Shown piece after piece: positions 14,002 through 23,183 of a stretch of 31,315 bases of DNA. The DNA lies in contig CAYMLL010000052.1 in assembly GCA_964390645.1 (NCBI GenBank), positions 1-31,315 of the forward strand, written 5' to 3'. The notes under the pieces are model-generated. The model saw only the letters and a list, made by a program, of their open reading frames with translations. It had not been told where the DNA came from and did not search any database. Numbering within the stretch: the stretch's first letter is position 1; each line of letters opens with the position of its first letter. The position numbers and the translations under genes are program-made. Source of the stretch: CAYMLL01 sp964390645 (GTDB lineage Bacteria > Planctomycetota > UBA8108).

Positions 14002-16824
14002 CTACTGGGGGTTGAAGCGCATCTCCTCCTCCAGCCGAAGGTCGACGATACGCGCGGTGAGGAGAATCACCAGGCTGCGCTTCTCCGAAAGCACGGCCTT
14101 GCGACGCGCCAGGTTCTTGATAATCGGAATGTCACCGATGATCGGCAGGTAGGACTGGAACTTGCCCTCGTCGAGGCTCTTGAATCCACCGAGAAGGACG
14201 GTCCCGCCGTTGGGCACCGTGACCGAGGTAAACGACTGCTGCAGAGAGATCTGCGGGATCCCGATCGGCACCTGGAACGCGACGCTCGAAAAGCTACCGA
14301 GGCTGATGTTGATCGTCGAGATGATCCCGCCGATCAGCGTCGCCAACGTCGGACGCACGTCGAGCGTGACGTATTTCTTGTCGTGCGAGATCGTCGGGTC
14401 GACGTCAAGGATGACACCTTCCTGGAAGGTCTGAATGACCGGATCCGCGACCTCGATGATCGAGAATCCCGTTCCACCGGACACCAGCTCGTAGTCAGCG
14501 ATGTACGCGCGCTGTGTGATCACCGACACGTAGACCCGCTCGTTGTTGTGAGCGGTCACCACCGGCGCGGTCAGCTGACGCACGTTGCGCTCCTCCTGGA
14601 CAGCGCGCAGAATCACGTTCACCTGGAAAGGCTCCAGCCAAGTCGCCTGGAAGGTGCCCCCGCTGATGCCCCCGCCGGCGTTGAGGTTATCTCCGGAAAC
14701 ACCGCCGGTGAACCCGTCGATGATGTGCTGCACCCGACCAGCCCAGCGATCGAGCCCCATGACGAGCTCCACGTCGGAGATGTCGCCCTGCTCTACGATA
14801 CCGATGTCGTTACCACCGGTGGAGCTGTCGTTGAGGACGCCGCCGAACGGAAGGCCGAGATTGTTGACCGACCCGAGGTCGCGAGAGTCGATCCCGATGT
14901 CCTCGAGGAAGTCGTCATTGATGTCGATGAAGCGAGCCTCGATGACGACGTAAAGGTCCGAGTCCTCGCGGAGATTCTCGAGCACCTCGCGGACCTTCCG
15001 GTGAAGGTCACGCGTCGCGCTCACCAGGAGGTTGGTGCGCTGGCTGTCGATCTTGTTGACGTCCCCATCCCAGACATCCTCACCGCCGGAGCTCTCGATG
15101 ATCAGCTCGATGAGCGTCTCGGGGTCAAGAGTCTCGGAGTCCTCCGAAAACTCCTCGGTGAAGCTGATCGGAGAAGAATCGTCTTCTTCGCTGGCGCTAC
15201 GCAGGCGAATTTCGGGCGCCGCGAAGTCGCGAATCTTCATCAGGAGGTCCGAGACGTTGTAGACCTCGAACTCCGTTGGCTCCCTTGCCTCATCAACAGA
15301 AGTGACAACAAGAGTGTTCTCCTGGAACGTGAATCCCAGCTCCTTCGACTTCAGGATCAGACCCAGAGCGTTCAGCGCGGTGAGCTGATTGATCGGCTGA
15401 GAGACGTGCAATTCCTCGTCGTCCGGATCGATGTCCGGATTGATGAGGATATTGATGCCGACGACCGACTTGAAATGATCGATGACGTCTCGCAGCGGTG
15501 AGTCCTCGAAGGTGACATCGATCAGGGTCGACGAGAGCGCCGACTTGATCTTCTGGATCGGCTCGGGATCCTCGATCTGGGCCGGCGCCAGGCGATCCCT
15601 TCGCATCCGGACCCGCTGCCAGTACTCATCGTCCGGGAAGACGAAGATGCTGTCATACGGCGTGGTGGCTTCCACGAAATTCTCATCAAGCACCGCCCGG
15701 GCGTCGAGGCGATCCTCGATGACCTTCAGACTACGTTCCTTGAAGAGACGCTCACGGGAGCTTCGAAGCCAGAAGCTCGCGACCTTGTTGTCAGGCTCCT
15801 CGTCGAGAATTGTCGTGCAGAGCTCTTCGACCTTGCGGTACTCACCACGACGGATCGCCTCGAGGGCCCTGCGCAGAAGATCCTGCACATGGGCCGTTTT
15901 CTGCTGGCGCTCGAGCTCGAGCTGACGCGCCGCCTCGGTCATCGACTCGGTGAGCACCGCATCATGGCGACGCCGTTCCATATCGCGTCGCCCGCGTCGG
16001 ATGCGATCGAGCAGGTCGCGGGCGAGAGATCCTCGATCTTCCCCGGCGAGCTCCGGACGCAGAGCGATGCTGTCCACCGCCAGCGAGGCAGCCTCGTAGG
16101 CACCATCCGCATCACCCTCGACGAGGAGCTTTCGCGCCCGATCCAGCCGCAGGTCGATCTCCGCGAGCAGCTGCTGCTCGTAGACCTTCTGCTGACCGCT
16201 GACATCCTCGAAGATGCTCCCCCGCTCGCCCGTGCGATCGCCGATCTGGAACTTCGCGCGGCTCAGCTTGATGACGTACGCGGGCGTCGACGGATCGCTT
16301 TCGACAGCGTGCTCGTACTCCTCGATCGCCTCCTGGAAGCGCCCGGCCGCGAATGCCTCGTCGCCCTTCTTCGCATGATAGGTCGCTTCGGCCTTCTTCG
16401 CCTCGTTACCCTGTCGCAACGCATCGAGCACATCAGTCGCGCTGCCGGGTTCGCTGCTCGCCACCACAGGACGGGGTGTCGGCGCGGGTGACGCGTCCTC
16501 CTCGGTGTCGACGACGAGGTCGTCGAGGTCGAGCTCACTGTCACCGGACGCGTCCTCAACAGGCTCGTCCTCGCTGCCGTCATCGGGTCGGTCGGCGAGA
16601 TCGACCTCGTCCTCGACGACCACGGGACCGTCATCCGGCGCCGTGCCCTCCGATATCTCGTCCGACGTCTCGTCGAACGTCAGTTCACTGTCTCCGCCGA
16701 TGACGTGGATCTGGCGGGCTCTGCGTTCCTCGATCGTCTCCTGCCTTTCGCAGGAGACCAGGCACGCGGCACCCGCCCACGCAAGAGCGGCGAAGAGAGC
16801 GAACGGGCTCAACTTCGTACGCAT
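14002..16824 (-). CDS. Secretin lipoprotein 2 with TPR and STN domains
   Basis: The ATG at 16824 is preceded by AGAAGGAGA at good spacing, giving 940 residues. A lipoprotein signal ends at LVSC (Cys25). Residues about 42-112 are very acidic and Asp/Glu-rich, then come a TPR-like helix pair (149-180), an Arg-rich coiled region and another TPR-like unit (310-345). An STN-like domain follows at about 430-510 (VTFEDSPLRDVIDHF). The C-terminal secretin core, about 660-935, shows VVIEARFIDI, RQLTAPVVTAHN and the hallmark VPNGGTVLLGG near 870, ending with LVILLTARIVD. It should form an outer-membrane ring pore. It lies 88 bases after the second ExbD, at the end of the unit. It is a diverged paralogue of the secretin at 23184-25937 with the same domain order. 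Whether it is PilQ-like or GspD-like cannot be decided from the sequence. Confidence 0.9.
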   Translation of the reverse strand: MRTKLSPFALFAALAWAGAACLVSCERQETIEERRARQIHVIGGDSELTFDETSDEISEGTAPDDGPVVVEDEVDLADRPDDGSEDEPVEDASGDSELDLDDLVVDTEEDASPAPTPRPVVASSEPGSATDVLDALRQGNEAKKAEATYHAKKGDEAFAAGRFQEAIEEYEHAVESDPSTPAYVIKLSRAKFQIGDRTGERGSIFEDVSGQQKVYEQQLLAEIDLRLDRARKLLVEGDADGAYEAASLAVDSIALRPELAGEDRGSLARDLLDRIRRGRRDMERRRHDAVLTESMTEAARQLELERQQKTAHVQDLLRRALEAIRRGEYRKVEELCTTILDEEPDNKVASFWLRSSRERLFKERSLKVIEDRLDARAVLDENFVEATTPYDSIFVFPDDEYWQRVRMRRDRLAPAQIEDPEPIQKIKSALSSTLIDVTFEDSPLRDVIDHFKSVVGINILINPDIDPDDEELHVSQPINQLTALNALGLILKSKELGFTFQENTLVVTSVDEAREPTEFEVYNVSDLLMKIRDFAAPEIRLRSASEEDDSSPISFTEEFSEDSETLDPETLIELIIESSGGEDVWDGDVNKIDSQRTNLLVSATRDLHRKVREVLENLREDSDLYVVIEARFIDINDDFLEDIGIDSRDLGSVNNLGLPFGGVLNDSSTGGNDIGIVEQGDISDVELVMGLDRWAGRVQHIIDGFTGGVSGDNLNAGGGISGGTFQATWLEPFQVNVILRAVQEERNVRQLTAPVVTAHNNERVYVSVITQRAYIADYELVSGGTGFSIIEVADPVIQTFQEGVILDVDPTISHDKKYVTLDVRPTLATLIGGIISTINISLGSFSSVAFQVPIGIPQISLQQSFTSVTVPNGGTVLLGGFKSLDEGKFQSYLPIIGDIPIIKNLARRKAVLSEKRSLVILLTARIVDLRLEEEMRFNPQ

Positions 16825-16912
16825 GATTCCATCTCCTTCTGGTAGCTTCGCTTCGCTTTCAATCGTCGGGGTTGAATAGATAAAGTCGTTCCTGGCGACA
16901 GACGACCGAGGC

Positions 16913-17506
16913 TCACTCGATCGGCTTCTCCTTGGCAGCGATGGTGACATTCGTGATGCCGACTCGCTTGCAGATGTCGACAATGTTCGTCACCATCTGC
17001 ATCGGTACGGCGTCACCCACATTGATGGTCACCGGTATGCCACGAGTGGCTCCTGTGGCGGGGCCGGAGTACGTCTGGTGCCGACGCGTGAGGTAGGATT
17101 CGATCTCCTCGAAGTTCGGCACCACGTAGCCGTAGTTAATTCGTCGTTTGTCGTCGAGCGGGCCGTACATGACCTTACCAGTGCGACCGTCCTCGTAGCC
17201 GTACTCGAAAGTGTCGATCTTCGAGCCGTCATTCTGGACATGCCCGAGCTCACGGCAGCGAACCTTCTCGTCATCGGGCATCCACTCGAGGAAGAAACTG
17301 ACGTTGGCCAGATCGATCTGGCTGAACGAGCTCTGCAGGCCACGGTCCTTCGGCAGGTACGACGACAGCTGCCCCTCCAGGGCGATGAACTTCGCCGATA
17401 GCAGGAAGAAGATCAGGAGCTGGAAGACGATGTCGATCATCGGAGTCATCTGCATCTCCGCCTCGTCATCGATGTGCTTCCGTCCCTTGGCTCTACGCGT
17501 GCTCAT
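16913..17506 (-). CDS. exbD: ExbD/TolR-family motor component, second copy
   Basis: The ATG at 17506 gives 197 residues. A short cytoplasmic tail leads into one membrane helix with MTPMIDIVFQLLIFF, in which Asp25 corresponds to the proton-path aspartate of ExbD. A periplasmic domain of about 150 residues follows, longer than usual because of an inserted loop, and ends with the typical ExbD segment TINVGD.VPMQMVTNIVDICKRVGITNVTIAAK. ExbD dimers sit inside an ExbB pentamer and convert proton flow to force on periplasmic partners. Two bases separate it from the preceding ExbD gene. The two ExbD proteins share the helix motif but differ strongly in the periplasmic domain, suggesting a heterodimer or two partners. 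Confidence 0.9.
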   Translation of the reverse strand: MSTRRAKGRKHIDDEAEMQMTPMIDIVFQLLIFFLLSAKFIALEGQLSSYLPKDRGLQSSFSQIDLANVSFFLEWMPDDEKVRCRELGHVQNDGSKIDTFEYGYEDGRTGKVMYGPLDDKRRINYGYVVPNFEEIESYLTRRHQTYSGPATGATRGIPVTINVGDAVPMQMVTNIVDICKRVGITNVTIAAKEKPIE

Positions 17507-17508
17507 CG

Positions 17509-18042
17509 CTAGCTTCCCCCCGGGTCCTGCGGCTGACTGGTCGCGAGCTTCAGCTTGTAGATGCCGCCCTTCTGACACTCCTCGAAGATCTCTCGGAGAT
17601 ACTCCGAGCGCACATCCCTGTCGTAGCGGATCAAGATCTCCAGCTGCGACAAGTTGATACCATTCGGGCCCGGCTCGTAGGGACGCCCCCCGCCGCCTTC
17701 CGACTTCGGAGCCGCGTCTCGTTCGACTTCCTTCTTCAGGTTCGAGAGAAGGGCCGGTCCCGACAGCACCTTGCCGCCGAAGACGACCTCGCCCCGACGC
17801 TCGACCTTGTCCCTGTCCGAGTCGGTCGCCTTGCGACGGACGTTGAGGATCAGCATCTTGGCTTCACTCGCGCCCGGCTTCTGGGGCTTGCCCTCCAGCG
17901 AGAAGGGCAGCGTCAGCTCTTCGATGTTGACGGTGATCTGGGTTGTCAGGATGAAGAACATGATCAAGAGGAAGACGCAGTCGATCAGGGGCGTCATGTC
18001 CATCTTGGTCTCGAAGTCAGCCTCATGCCTCTGCATCTTCAT
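17509..18042 (-). CDS. exbD: ExbD/TolR-family motor component, first copy
   Basis: This 177-residue protein has the ExbD form: a polar N-terminus, MTPLIDCVFLLIMFFIL with proton-path Asp21, then a periplasmic domain ending EYLREIFEECQKGGIYKLKLAT. A Gly/Pro-rich insertion (GGGGRPYEPGPNG) lies in the periplasmic region. It follows exbB by 85 bases and is followed by the second ExbD after two bases, the gene order common in Planctomycetota and Verrucomicrobiota-type ExbB-ExbD-ExbD sets. The leader carries the CAGGGTGG motif also found before both TPR genes. A second ATG two codons in is an equally possible start. Confidence 0.9.
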   Translation of the reverse strand: MKMQRHEADFETKMDMTPLIDCVFLLIMFFILTTQITVNIEELTLPFSLEGKPQKPGASEAKMLILNVRRKATDSDRDKVERRGEVVFGGKVLSGPALLSNLKKEVERDAAPKSEGGGGRPYEPGPNGINLSQLEILIRYDRDVRSEYLREIFEECQKGGIYKLKLATSQPQDPGGS

Positions 18043-18127
18043 GGCTGATTCATCGTCCCTTCGATGTCATGGGGCCACCCTGAGTGGTCATGAGACATGG
18101 TGCGGTATCGTCCACGCATCGGCTCCG

Positions 18128-18922
18128 TCAACTCGACGACTTGAAGCGAGCCATCAACTCCTCCGCGATCGCGCCGATCTCGTTGACGACGTTGATCACA
18201 CGATTCCGGAAAGTGACGAAAACGACCGTCATCGGGATCGCGACGGTCAGCCCGAGGAATGTCGTACCGAGAGCGATCGAGATACCACCGGCAAGCTCCT
18301 TCGGACTCGGCTGCACCGGCGAGTTGGCGATCGAGTTGAACGTCACGATCATCCCGAGGACCGTCCCGAGCAGTCCGAGCATGGGAGCGACGTTCGCGAT
18401 CAGTGACACCCACCCGACCTTCTGATGCAACTTCGTCGACTCGGCCTCACCAACCTCGAGCATCGAAGCGTTCATCTCCGCCCAGCCTTCCTCGAGTTTC
18501 GACAGGCCGCCGGCGATGACATGGGAGAGGAACGACGGGTTGGCCTCGCAAACATGGTAGGCCTCCTCGTAGTCCTCGTCCTCGAAGAGCTGCTCGACGT
18601 GGCCGAGAAGCTCCGGCGGAACGAGCACGTCGCGTCGGATCTGAAACGCGAACGTGATCGAGAGCGCCACGCCCGTGATCGAGACCAGCAGGATGACAAA
18701 CGCCATCCAGCCGGAGTCCATGAGCGCGTCGAGAACCGTCCGCTTCTCGACGGCCGTGTCGCCCTGAGCCGCAAGCATCTCGGGGAACGTCTGAGAGACG
18801 ACAAGAACACCGAGAAAGAAGAACGCGAACAGGGCCAGACGCCCGCCCCAGCTACCCAGGCGTCTCCTGGCCCCGAGCGGCAAAGCGACTCGTGCTCCCG
18901 CGTTGACCTCACTGCGCATCAT
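18128..18922 (-). CDS. exbB: ExbB/TolQ/MotA-family proton channel
   Basis: The 264-residue protein has an extra N-terminal hydrophobic segment (about 29-44, signal-like) and then the three ExbB helices at about 71-93, 171-199 and 213-238. The signature APMLGLLGTVLGMI with Thr187, and ALGTTFLGLTVAIP with Thr220/221, hold the polar residues lining the proton path. The cytoplasmic loop between helices has the usual acidic EDEDYEEA region. AGAAGGAG lies upstream of the double ATG, supporting the start. It should form the stator pentamer around the two ExbD proteins encoded next. It lies 95 bases after a TPR gene and sits within a run of secretin and TPR genes rather than beside TonB. Confidence 0.93.
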   Translation of the reverse strand: MMRSEVNAGARVALPLGARRRLGSWGGRLALFAFFFLGVLVVSQTFPEMLAAQGDTAVEKRTVLDALMDSGWMAFVILLVSITGVALSITFAFQIRRDVLVPPELLGHVEQLFEDEDYEEAYHVCEANPSFLSHVIAGGLSKLEEGWAEMNASMLEVGEAESTKLHQKVGWVSLIANVAPMLGLLGTVLGMIVTFNSIANSPVQPSPKELAGGISIALGTTFLGLTVAIPMTVVFVTFRNRVINVVNEIGAIAEELMARFKSSS

Positions 18923-19017
18923 GAATCGTTGACTCCTTCTTGTCGTCCACGTTGCATCTCGGATATTGTGCTCGAGGATCGCCTTACAGTTGGAAGCGGC
19001 TCGAATCGCTCATCCTC

Positions 19018-20034
19018 TCAGCTGCTCGCCCTGGCACGGCGCCCCCACTCGACGGCCCGCTCCGCTCGACCGAGCGTCTTGTAGACGTTCTCGAGCTCCT
19101 TGCAGGCATCGCGGTAGATCGACGGCTGGGCACGGTAGAGAACCGCCGTGCGCAGCAACCAGATCTCCGCATGTTCGAGGTTGGGCTTGCCACCTTGCTT
19201 CTGGTACGAGATACCCATCAGGAATGTCGCCTCGGCTCGCGCCTTGCCGTAGCTCGCGAGCTCGGGGCTGGCGCCGGCAGCGAAGAAGCTCCTCTCGAGA
19301 TCCTTGATCGCCGCGGGATACTGCTCCTGGAGGACCATCGTCTTGATACGTCCGACGGACGCGGCCGCCACCAGCGCCGGGGTAGCCTTGCGGGAGCGCG
19401 CTACCTTGCTGAAGAGACTCCTGGCGTCAGCGTACCGTTTCTTGAGGACCATGCCCTGGGCCTCGCCGATGTCCGCGTGGACGCTCCAGGTGTCACCGTA
19501 AGTGCGCAGATCCTTGAAGTGCTGCTGCGCGGCGCCACCGAGCTTGTTGGCGATGGCCGCGCTGCCTCGACCGAGGACGGCGTGAGGGATCCAGTAGTCC
19601 TTCGACGCCTGTTGGTTCTGAATGTACGTCGCGAACGCGCTGTCGGCCTTACGGTACTCGCCGGACTCCAGGTAAAGGCGCCCCCGAAGGTACTGGACCT
19701 CGGCGAGCTCCCAGCCTTGCGCGCCGCCCTCAGCACGCTTGATCGCAGTCATCGCGCTCGGATAGTCGCCGGAGTCGAGAGGGCCTCGAATGCGCTGGAG
19801 AATCCGCGAATCACGCTCGATCGACGCGATTCTGTCACCCGGAAGCTGCGCGGTATTGCCGTTCTTCTGGTACAGAACCTGATCCCACGCAGCCTTCGTG
19901 ATCTCGACGCCTTCAATTCGTTGGCCGCTGGTACGGACGATCGTGTCCGCCCGGACCCGCGACGAATTCACGAACGGAACGATGAGCGCCGCCACGAGGA
20001 TCACGGTCCGGAAGGTCTCGATTCGTTTCGTCAT
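19018..20034 (-). CDS. Exported TPR protein with N-terminal Sm/SH3-like segment
   Basis: The ATG at 20034, preceded by AGAAGG, gives 338 residues with a signal peptide (about 1-28). Just after it, the segment DTIVRTSGQRIEG.EITKAAW..V.Y...G with PGDRIASIER resembles the short beta-barrel domain that often precedes TPRs in Planctomycetota secreted proteins. The rest is TPR-like helix pairs, for example RLYLESGEYRKADSAFATYI and AEIWLLRTAVLYRAQ. It probably acts as a periplasmic scaffold. The gene lies 66 bases after the larger TPR gene and 95 bases before exbB, and its leader shares CAGGGTGG with two neighbours. By position it may link the ExbBD motor to the secretins. No enzymatic motif is seen. 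Confidence 0.8.
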   Translation of the reverse strand: MTKRIETFRTVILVAALIVPFVNSSRVRADTIVRTSGQRIEGVEITKAAWDQVLYQKNGNTAQLPGDRIASIERDSRILQRIRGPLDSGDYPSAMTAIKRAEGGAQGWELAEVQYLRGRLYLESGEYRKADSAFATYIQNQQASKDYWIPHAVLGRGSAAIANKLGGAAQQHFKDLRTYGDTWSVHADIGEAQGMVLKKRYADARSLFSKVARSRKATPALVAAASVGRIKTMVLQEQYPAAIKDLERSFFAAGASPELASYGKARAEATFLMGISYQKQGGKPNLEHAEIWLLRTAVLYRAQPSIYRDACKELENVYKTLGRAERAVEWGRRARASS

Positions 20035-20100
20035 GTCGCCTTCTGGTCTCATTTCACCACCCTGGGTTGCAACCGAGCCATGGCTCGTATCCAGGACCCC

Positions 20101-23010
20101 CTAGTTCGCATCCAGTCCATAGTCGGAGGGAGCTCGATTCAATCCCTCGAGCGCCTCACGCCACAGCTTCTCGAATCGCGAACGCAACCGAGGCTGTCCA
20201 GTCAGCCGCTCCTTGTTCTCGTTGACAAACTTGTGGATATCGTTGTAGCCGTCCTTGTCCCCGTTGCGTCCGATGTGGCTGTTGATCTGCATGAGACGTA
20301 ACGCGACGTTCCAGTAGTCGCGACTCACGACCGATGAAACACCCTGCCCGCGCTCCCGGCTGCGGCGGATGAACGAATCGAGCAGATAGAGCGCGTGGCC
20401 GTAGAACTTGTTGGCCTCGAAGCACGCCGCCAGAGGCAGGGTGCCCTTCCTCGTCTTCAGGCGCGCGAGCTTGATCGTCGCCCAGCCAAGCTCCTGGCAA
20501 ACGAACGGGTCCTCGTAGTTGTCGCCCTTGACCCCGTATTCTTTGACGTAACGATTGAGAAGCGCGATCACCTTGCTCCAGTCCTGGGCGCTCTTGGCAA
20601 TCTTCGCCTCCATCCAGAGAAGTACACGGAGAAGGTCTCCGCCGTCACCCCCGACGGCCTTGGCCATCTCGACGTATTTGCGAGCGTCGCTGATCAGCCC
20701 ACCGTCGCTGAGGACCTGAACGATCTTGATCAGGAGGGGCAGCGCTGCCTTGTCCTGAAGGTCGCTGCCAGTACTCGGGTGCTGCGCGTAGTGCAGCATG
20801 TAGATCCCGGCCGCCTTGAGTTCGCCACGCGCGGTCGCGTCGTCGGACAGGGCGTACGCCGCCGCCGCGGTAGCTGCCTCGGCCTTGCAGCTCCTGTTGA
20901 GCAGCGCATAGAACGACGATGAGGTCTTGCCCTTGCCGTCACGCACGGCCGAAAGAACGAGATAGCCGAGCCCTGCGCACCGGTAGACTCTGTCGTCCCC
21001 GAGCTTCCCGGCGAACAACTTCAGCGTGCTGACCGCGTCGGCGTAGGCTCCGCTCTGGAACTGCATCTGTCCGAGTGCCAGCGCGGACACCGCCGCAGCG
21101 CGCGCGTCCTCCTTCTCAAGGGCGCGAGCAAGAATGTCCTTCAGGGCATCGATTCCCTCTGGGAAGGCCGCAACGATCCGCGCCTCCACGGCCTTGTCGC
21201 TGCCGGCCGAAGCGGTCTCGTACTCGCGCATGTACGTCGCCCAGGCGCTCGAGTGTGCGCGAAGGCCGTAGGTCGGGTTGTCGATTGGAATTTTCAGGTA
21301 CGTCGTTCGAGCGCGCGAGTATTGCGCTTGCTGCTCGAGCCGCTGAGCATTCGCCAGGTTGGCCTGATGCTCGACGTCCGGGTCCCCTTTCTCCGCAGCC
21401 TTCTTCTCGAGAACCAGGAACCCGGCGTGATCGACGCCGGCCACTCCGAGCTCACCCTTGGCCTTGTTGACGGCGCCGACGAAGCTGCGTGCGGCCTTCT
21501 GCAGGAAGATATCGCTTCCAGAATAGAAGTACGCGATCTCCGAGAAGGCCAGCGCAGACTCGTCGTATCGCTCCATGATGTAGCAGATTTCACCGATCTC
21601 GTTGAGGCAGAGCGGCGCGTACTGATCACGCTCGGTCGCAGACAGCGCCGCCAGCCCGCGCTGGAACGACAGGAGCGCCTCCTCGAGCTTGAGCTGGCTC
21701 TTCAGGCCGATGCCGGCCTGATAGTAATCGCGACCGGAAAGATTCGCCTTCCCACCGGAAGAGACCTGACCAAGAGCCTTGCGTGCATCGATCACGTAGG
21801 CGTTGTACTTGGGATCCTCGGTCTCCGAGTAGAGCTTCTCGTACTTGGCGATGACCTTGTGAATCGAAGCCATGCCCGCGGAAATATCACCCGCGGCAGC
21901 GACCGCGACCCCGAACTCCAGTCGAGCCTGAACAGCGAACTTCTCGAGGAACGGGTCCTTTTCGACGTGTCCGATCACCGGAAGCAGCCGATCGGTCGGA
22001 TCGAGCTTCGCCTTCATCAGACGGCGCAGCTGGTCGGCCGCCTCCGTGTGTCGGGAGCCCACATTCAACGCGCGTGCGCCGAAGAGGAGCGCCTGCAGAC
22101 GGATCTCGTGAAAGGCCTTGACCAGGGCGGGAGGGTACTCGCCGGAGTACGGAGGCTCGATGTCGTACAGCAGAGAGAGCTCCTCTGCCGCCGCCGCGTG
22201 TCGCCCGAGCTCGAGGAGGTAGAGGCCCTTCTGGATCTGGGCCTTGTACTGCATGATGTAGAACTCGAAGCGATTCTCGACAAACCGTGTCGCAAACTCG
22301 AGCCCCTTCTCGAGAGCCTGCTCACGATCCTTGTCGTCGGCGGGAAGGGCGCGCGCGTAGACCAGGTAGATGTTGACCTGCACGAGCTCAGCCTGATAGG
22401 CGAGCCGCTTCTTCTGCGAGTCCTCGTTGCCCTTGTCGTCCTTCGACTCCGCGGCCTGCCGGAAGAGGTCCTTCACCAACGCCTCGAGCGGCTTTTCGAT
22501 CTTCTCGGCGAAGTCGCTCTTGGCGCCAGCGAGCATCGTGGCGGCCTTCTTCGAGTCGGTCTTCTGAAGCTCGGCGTTCTCCAGCCGGGAGAGCACGTCG
22601 CCGATGACGGCGCCGAGCTGCTCCAGAGACCCGAGAGCTGCTCGAGGGTGGGTCGGGTAGTTCTTCTTGAATTCATCCAGCGCGGCGAGCGCATCCGCGG
22701 TCTTGCCCTCGGCCTGGAGGATATCGATCAGACGCGAGTCGATCTCCGCCTTCATCGGAGGTTTGACGCCGCGGCTGGACCTCAGCTGGTTCAGCCAGCG
22801 ACGCGCCGTGTCGAAGTAGCGGAGCTCCTGGATCAGGGCTTCCGCGAAGACTCTATCCTCGTCCTGGAGCCCTTGGCTCCGCACCGGCGTGATCGAGAAT
22901 GTGCCGACCAAACAGGCCACACCGGCCAGCGGCGCCCGACCGCGGAAGGAGAGCCTGCCTGCCCTGCAGGTCCGACATCTTCCGCAAGAAGCCTTCAAGG
23001 AGCGAGCCAT
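20101..23010 (-). CDS. Large exported TPR-repeat protein
   Basis: From the ATG at 23010 the protein has 969 residues. GAGGAGG lies 9 to 10 bases upstream. An earlier in-frame ATG at 23061, with AAGGTGG before it, would add 17 basic residues, so the start is uncertain. A hydrophobic stretch (APLAGVACLVGTFSI, ending near SQG) acts as a signal sequence behind a long basic N-region. The remainder is helical repeats of TPR type throughout, with no catalytic motif. It is Lys/Ala-rich compared with its neighbours. It lies between the first secretin (173 bases upstream) and the second TPR gene. A periplasmic scaffold bridging secretin and ExbBD parts is plausible. I do not recognise a named family. 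Confidence 0.8.
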   Translation of the reverse strand: MARSLKASCGRCRTCRAGRLSFRGRAPLAGVACLVGTFSITPVRSQGLQDEDRVFAEALIQELRYFDTARRWLNQLRSSRGVKPPMKAEIDSRLIDILQAEGKTADALAALDEFKKNYPTHPRAALGSLEQLGAVIGDVLSRLENAELQKTDSKKAATMLAGAKSDFAEKIEKPLEALVKDLFRQAAESKDDKGNEDSQKKRLAYQAELVQVNIYLVYARALPADDKDREQALEKGLEFATRFVENRFEFYIMQYKAQIQKGLYLLELGRHAAAAEELSLLYDIEPPYSGEYPPALVKAFHEIRLQALLFGARALNVGSRHTEAADQLRRLMKAKLDPTDRLLPVIGHVEKDPFLEKFAVQARLEFGVAVAAAGDISAGMASIHKVIAKYEKLYSETEDPKYNAYVIDARKALGQVSSGGKANLSGRDYYQAGIGLKSQLKLEEALLSFQRGLAALSATERDQYAPLCLNEIGEICYIMERYDESALAFSEIAYFYSGSDIFLQKAARSFVGAVNKAKGELGVAGVDHAGFLVLEKKAAEKGDPDVEHQANLANAQRLEQQAQYSRARTTYLKIPIDNPTYGLRAHSSAWATYMREYETASAGSDKAVEARIVAAFPEGIDALKDILARALEKEDARAAAVSALALGQMQFQSGAYADAVSTLKLFAGKLGDDRVYRCAGLGYLVLSAVRDGKGKTSSSFYALLNRSCKAEAATAAAAYALSDDATARGELKAAGIYMLHYAQHPSTGSDLQDKAALPLLIKIVQVLSDGGLISDARKYVEMAKAVGGDGGDLLRVLLWMEAKIAKSAQDWSKVIALLNRYVKEYGVKGDNYEDPFVCQELGWATIKLARLKTRKGTLPLAACFEANKFYGHALYLLDSFIRRSRERGQGVSSVVSRDYWNVALRLMQINSHIGRNGDKDGYNDIHKFVNENKERLTGQPRLRSRFEKLWREALEGLNRAPSDYGLDAN

Positions 23011-23183
23011 GAGCTTGGCTCCTCCTCGTCGTCGACGTCGTGGTGTCGTGTGCGCAATCATTCCTGGTCCACCTTGCCACCCTGGGAACAGGGAAACGGA
23101 ATCGAGGGACAGCGGTCCGTCGAGAAAGTCAACCGAACGCGGGAACGGCCAAAGCGCGGCAGGAGAGCTTTCTCATCGAACGA

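Noticed and set aside
16913..18922. A TonB-dependent uptake locus
   Set aside because: ExbB and ExbD are present, but there is no TonB with a Pro-rich linker and no TonB-dependent receptor. The neighbours are TPR and secretin genes.
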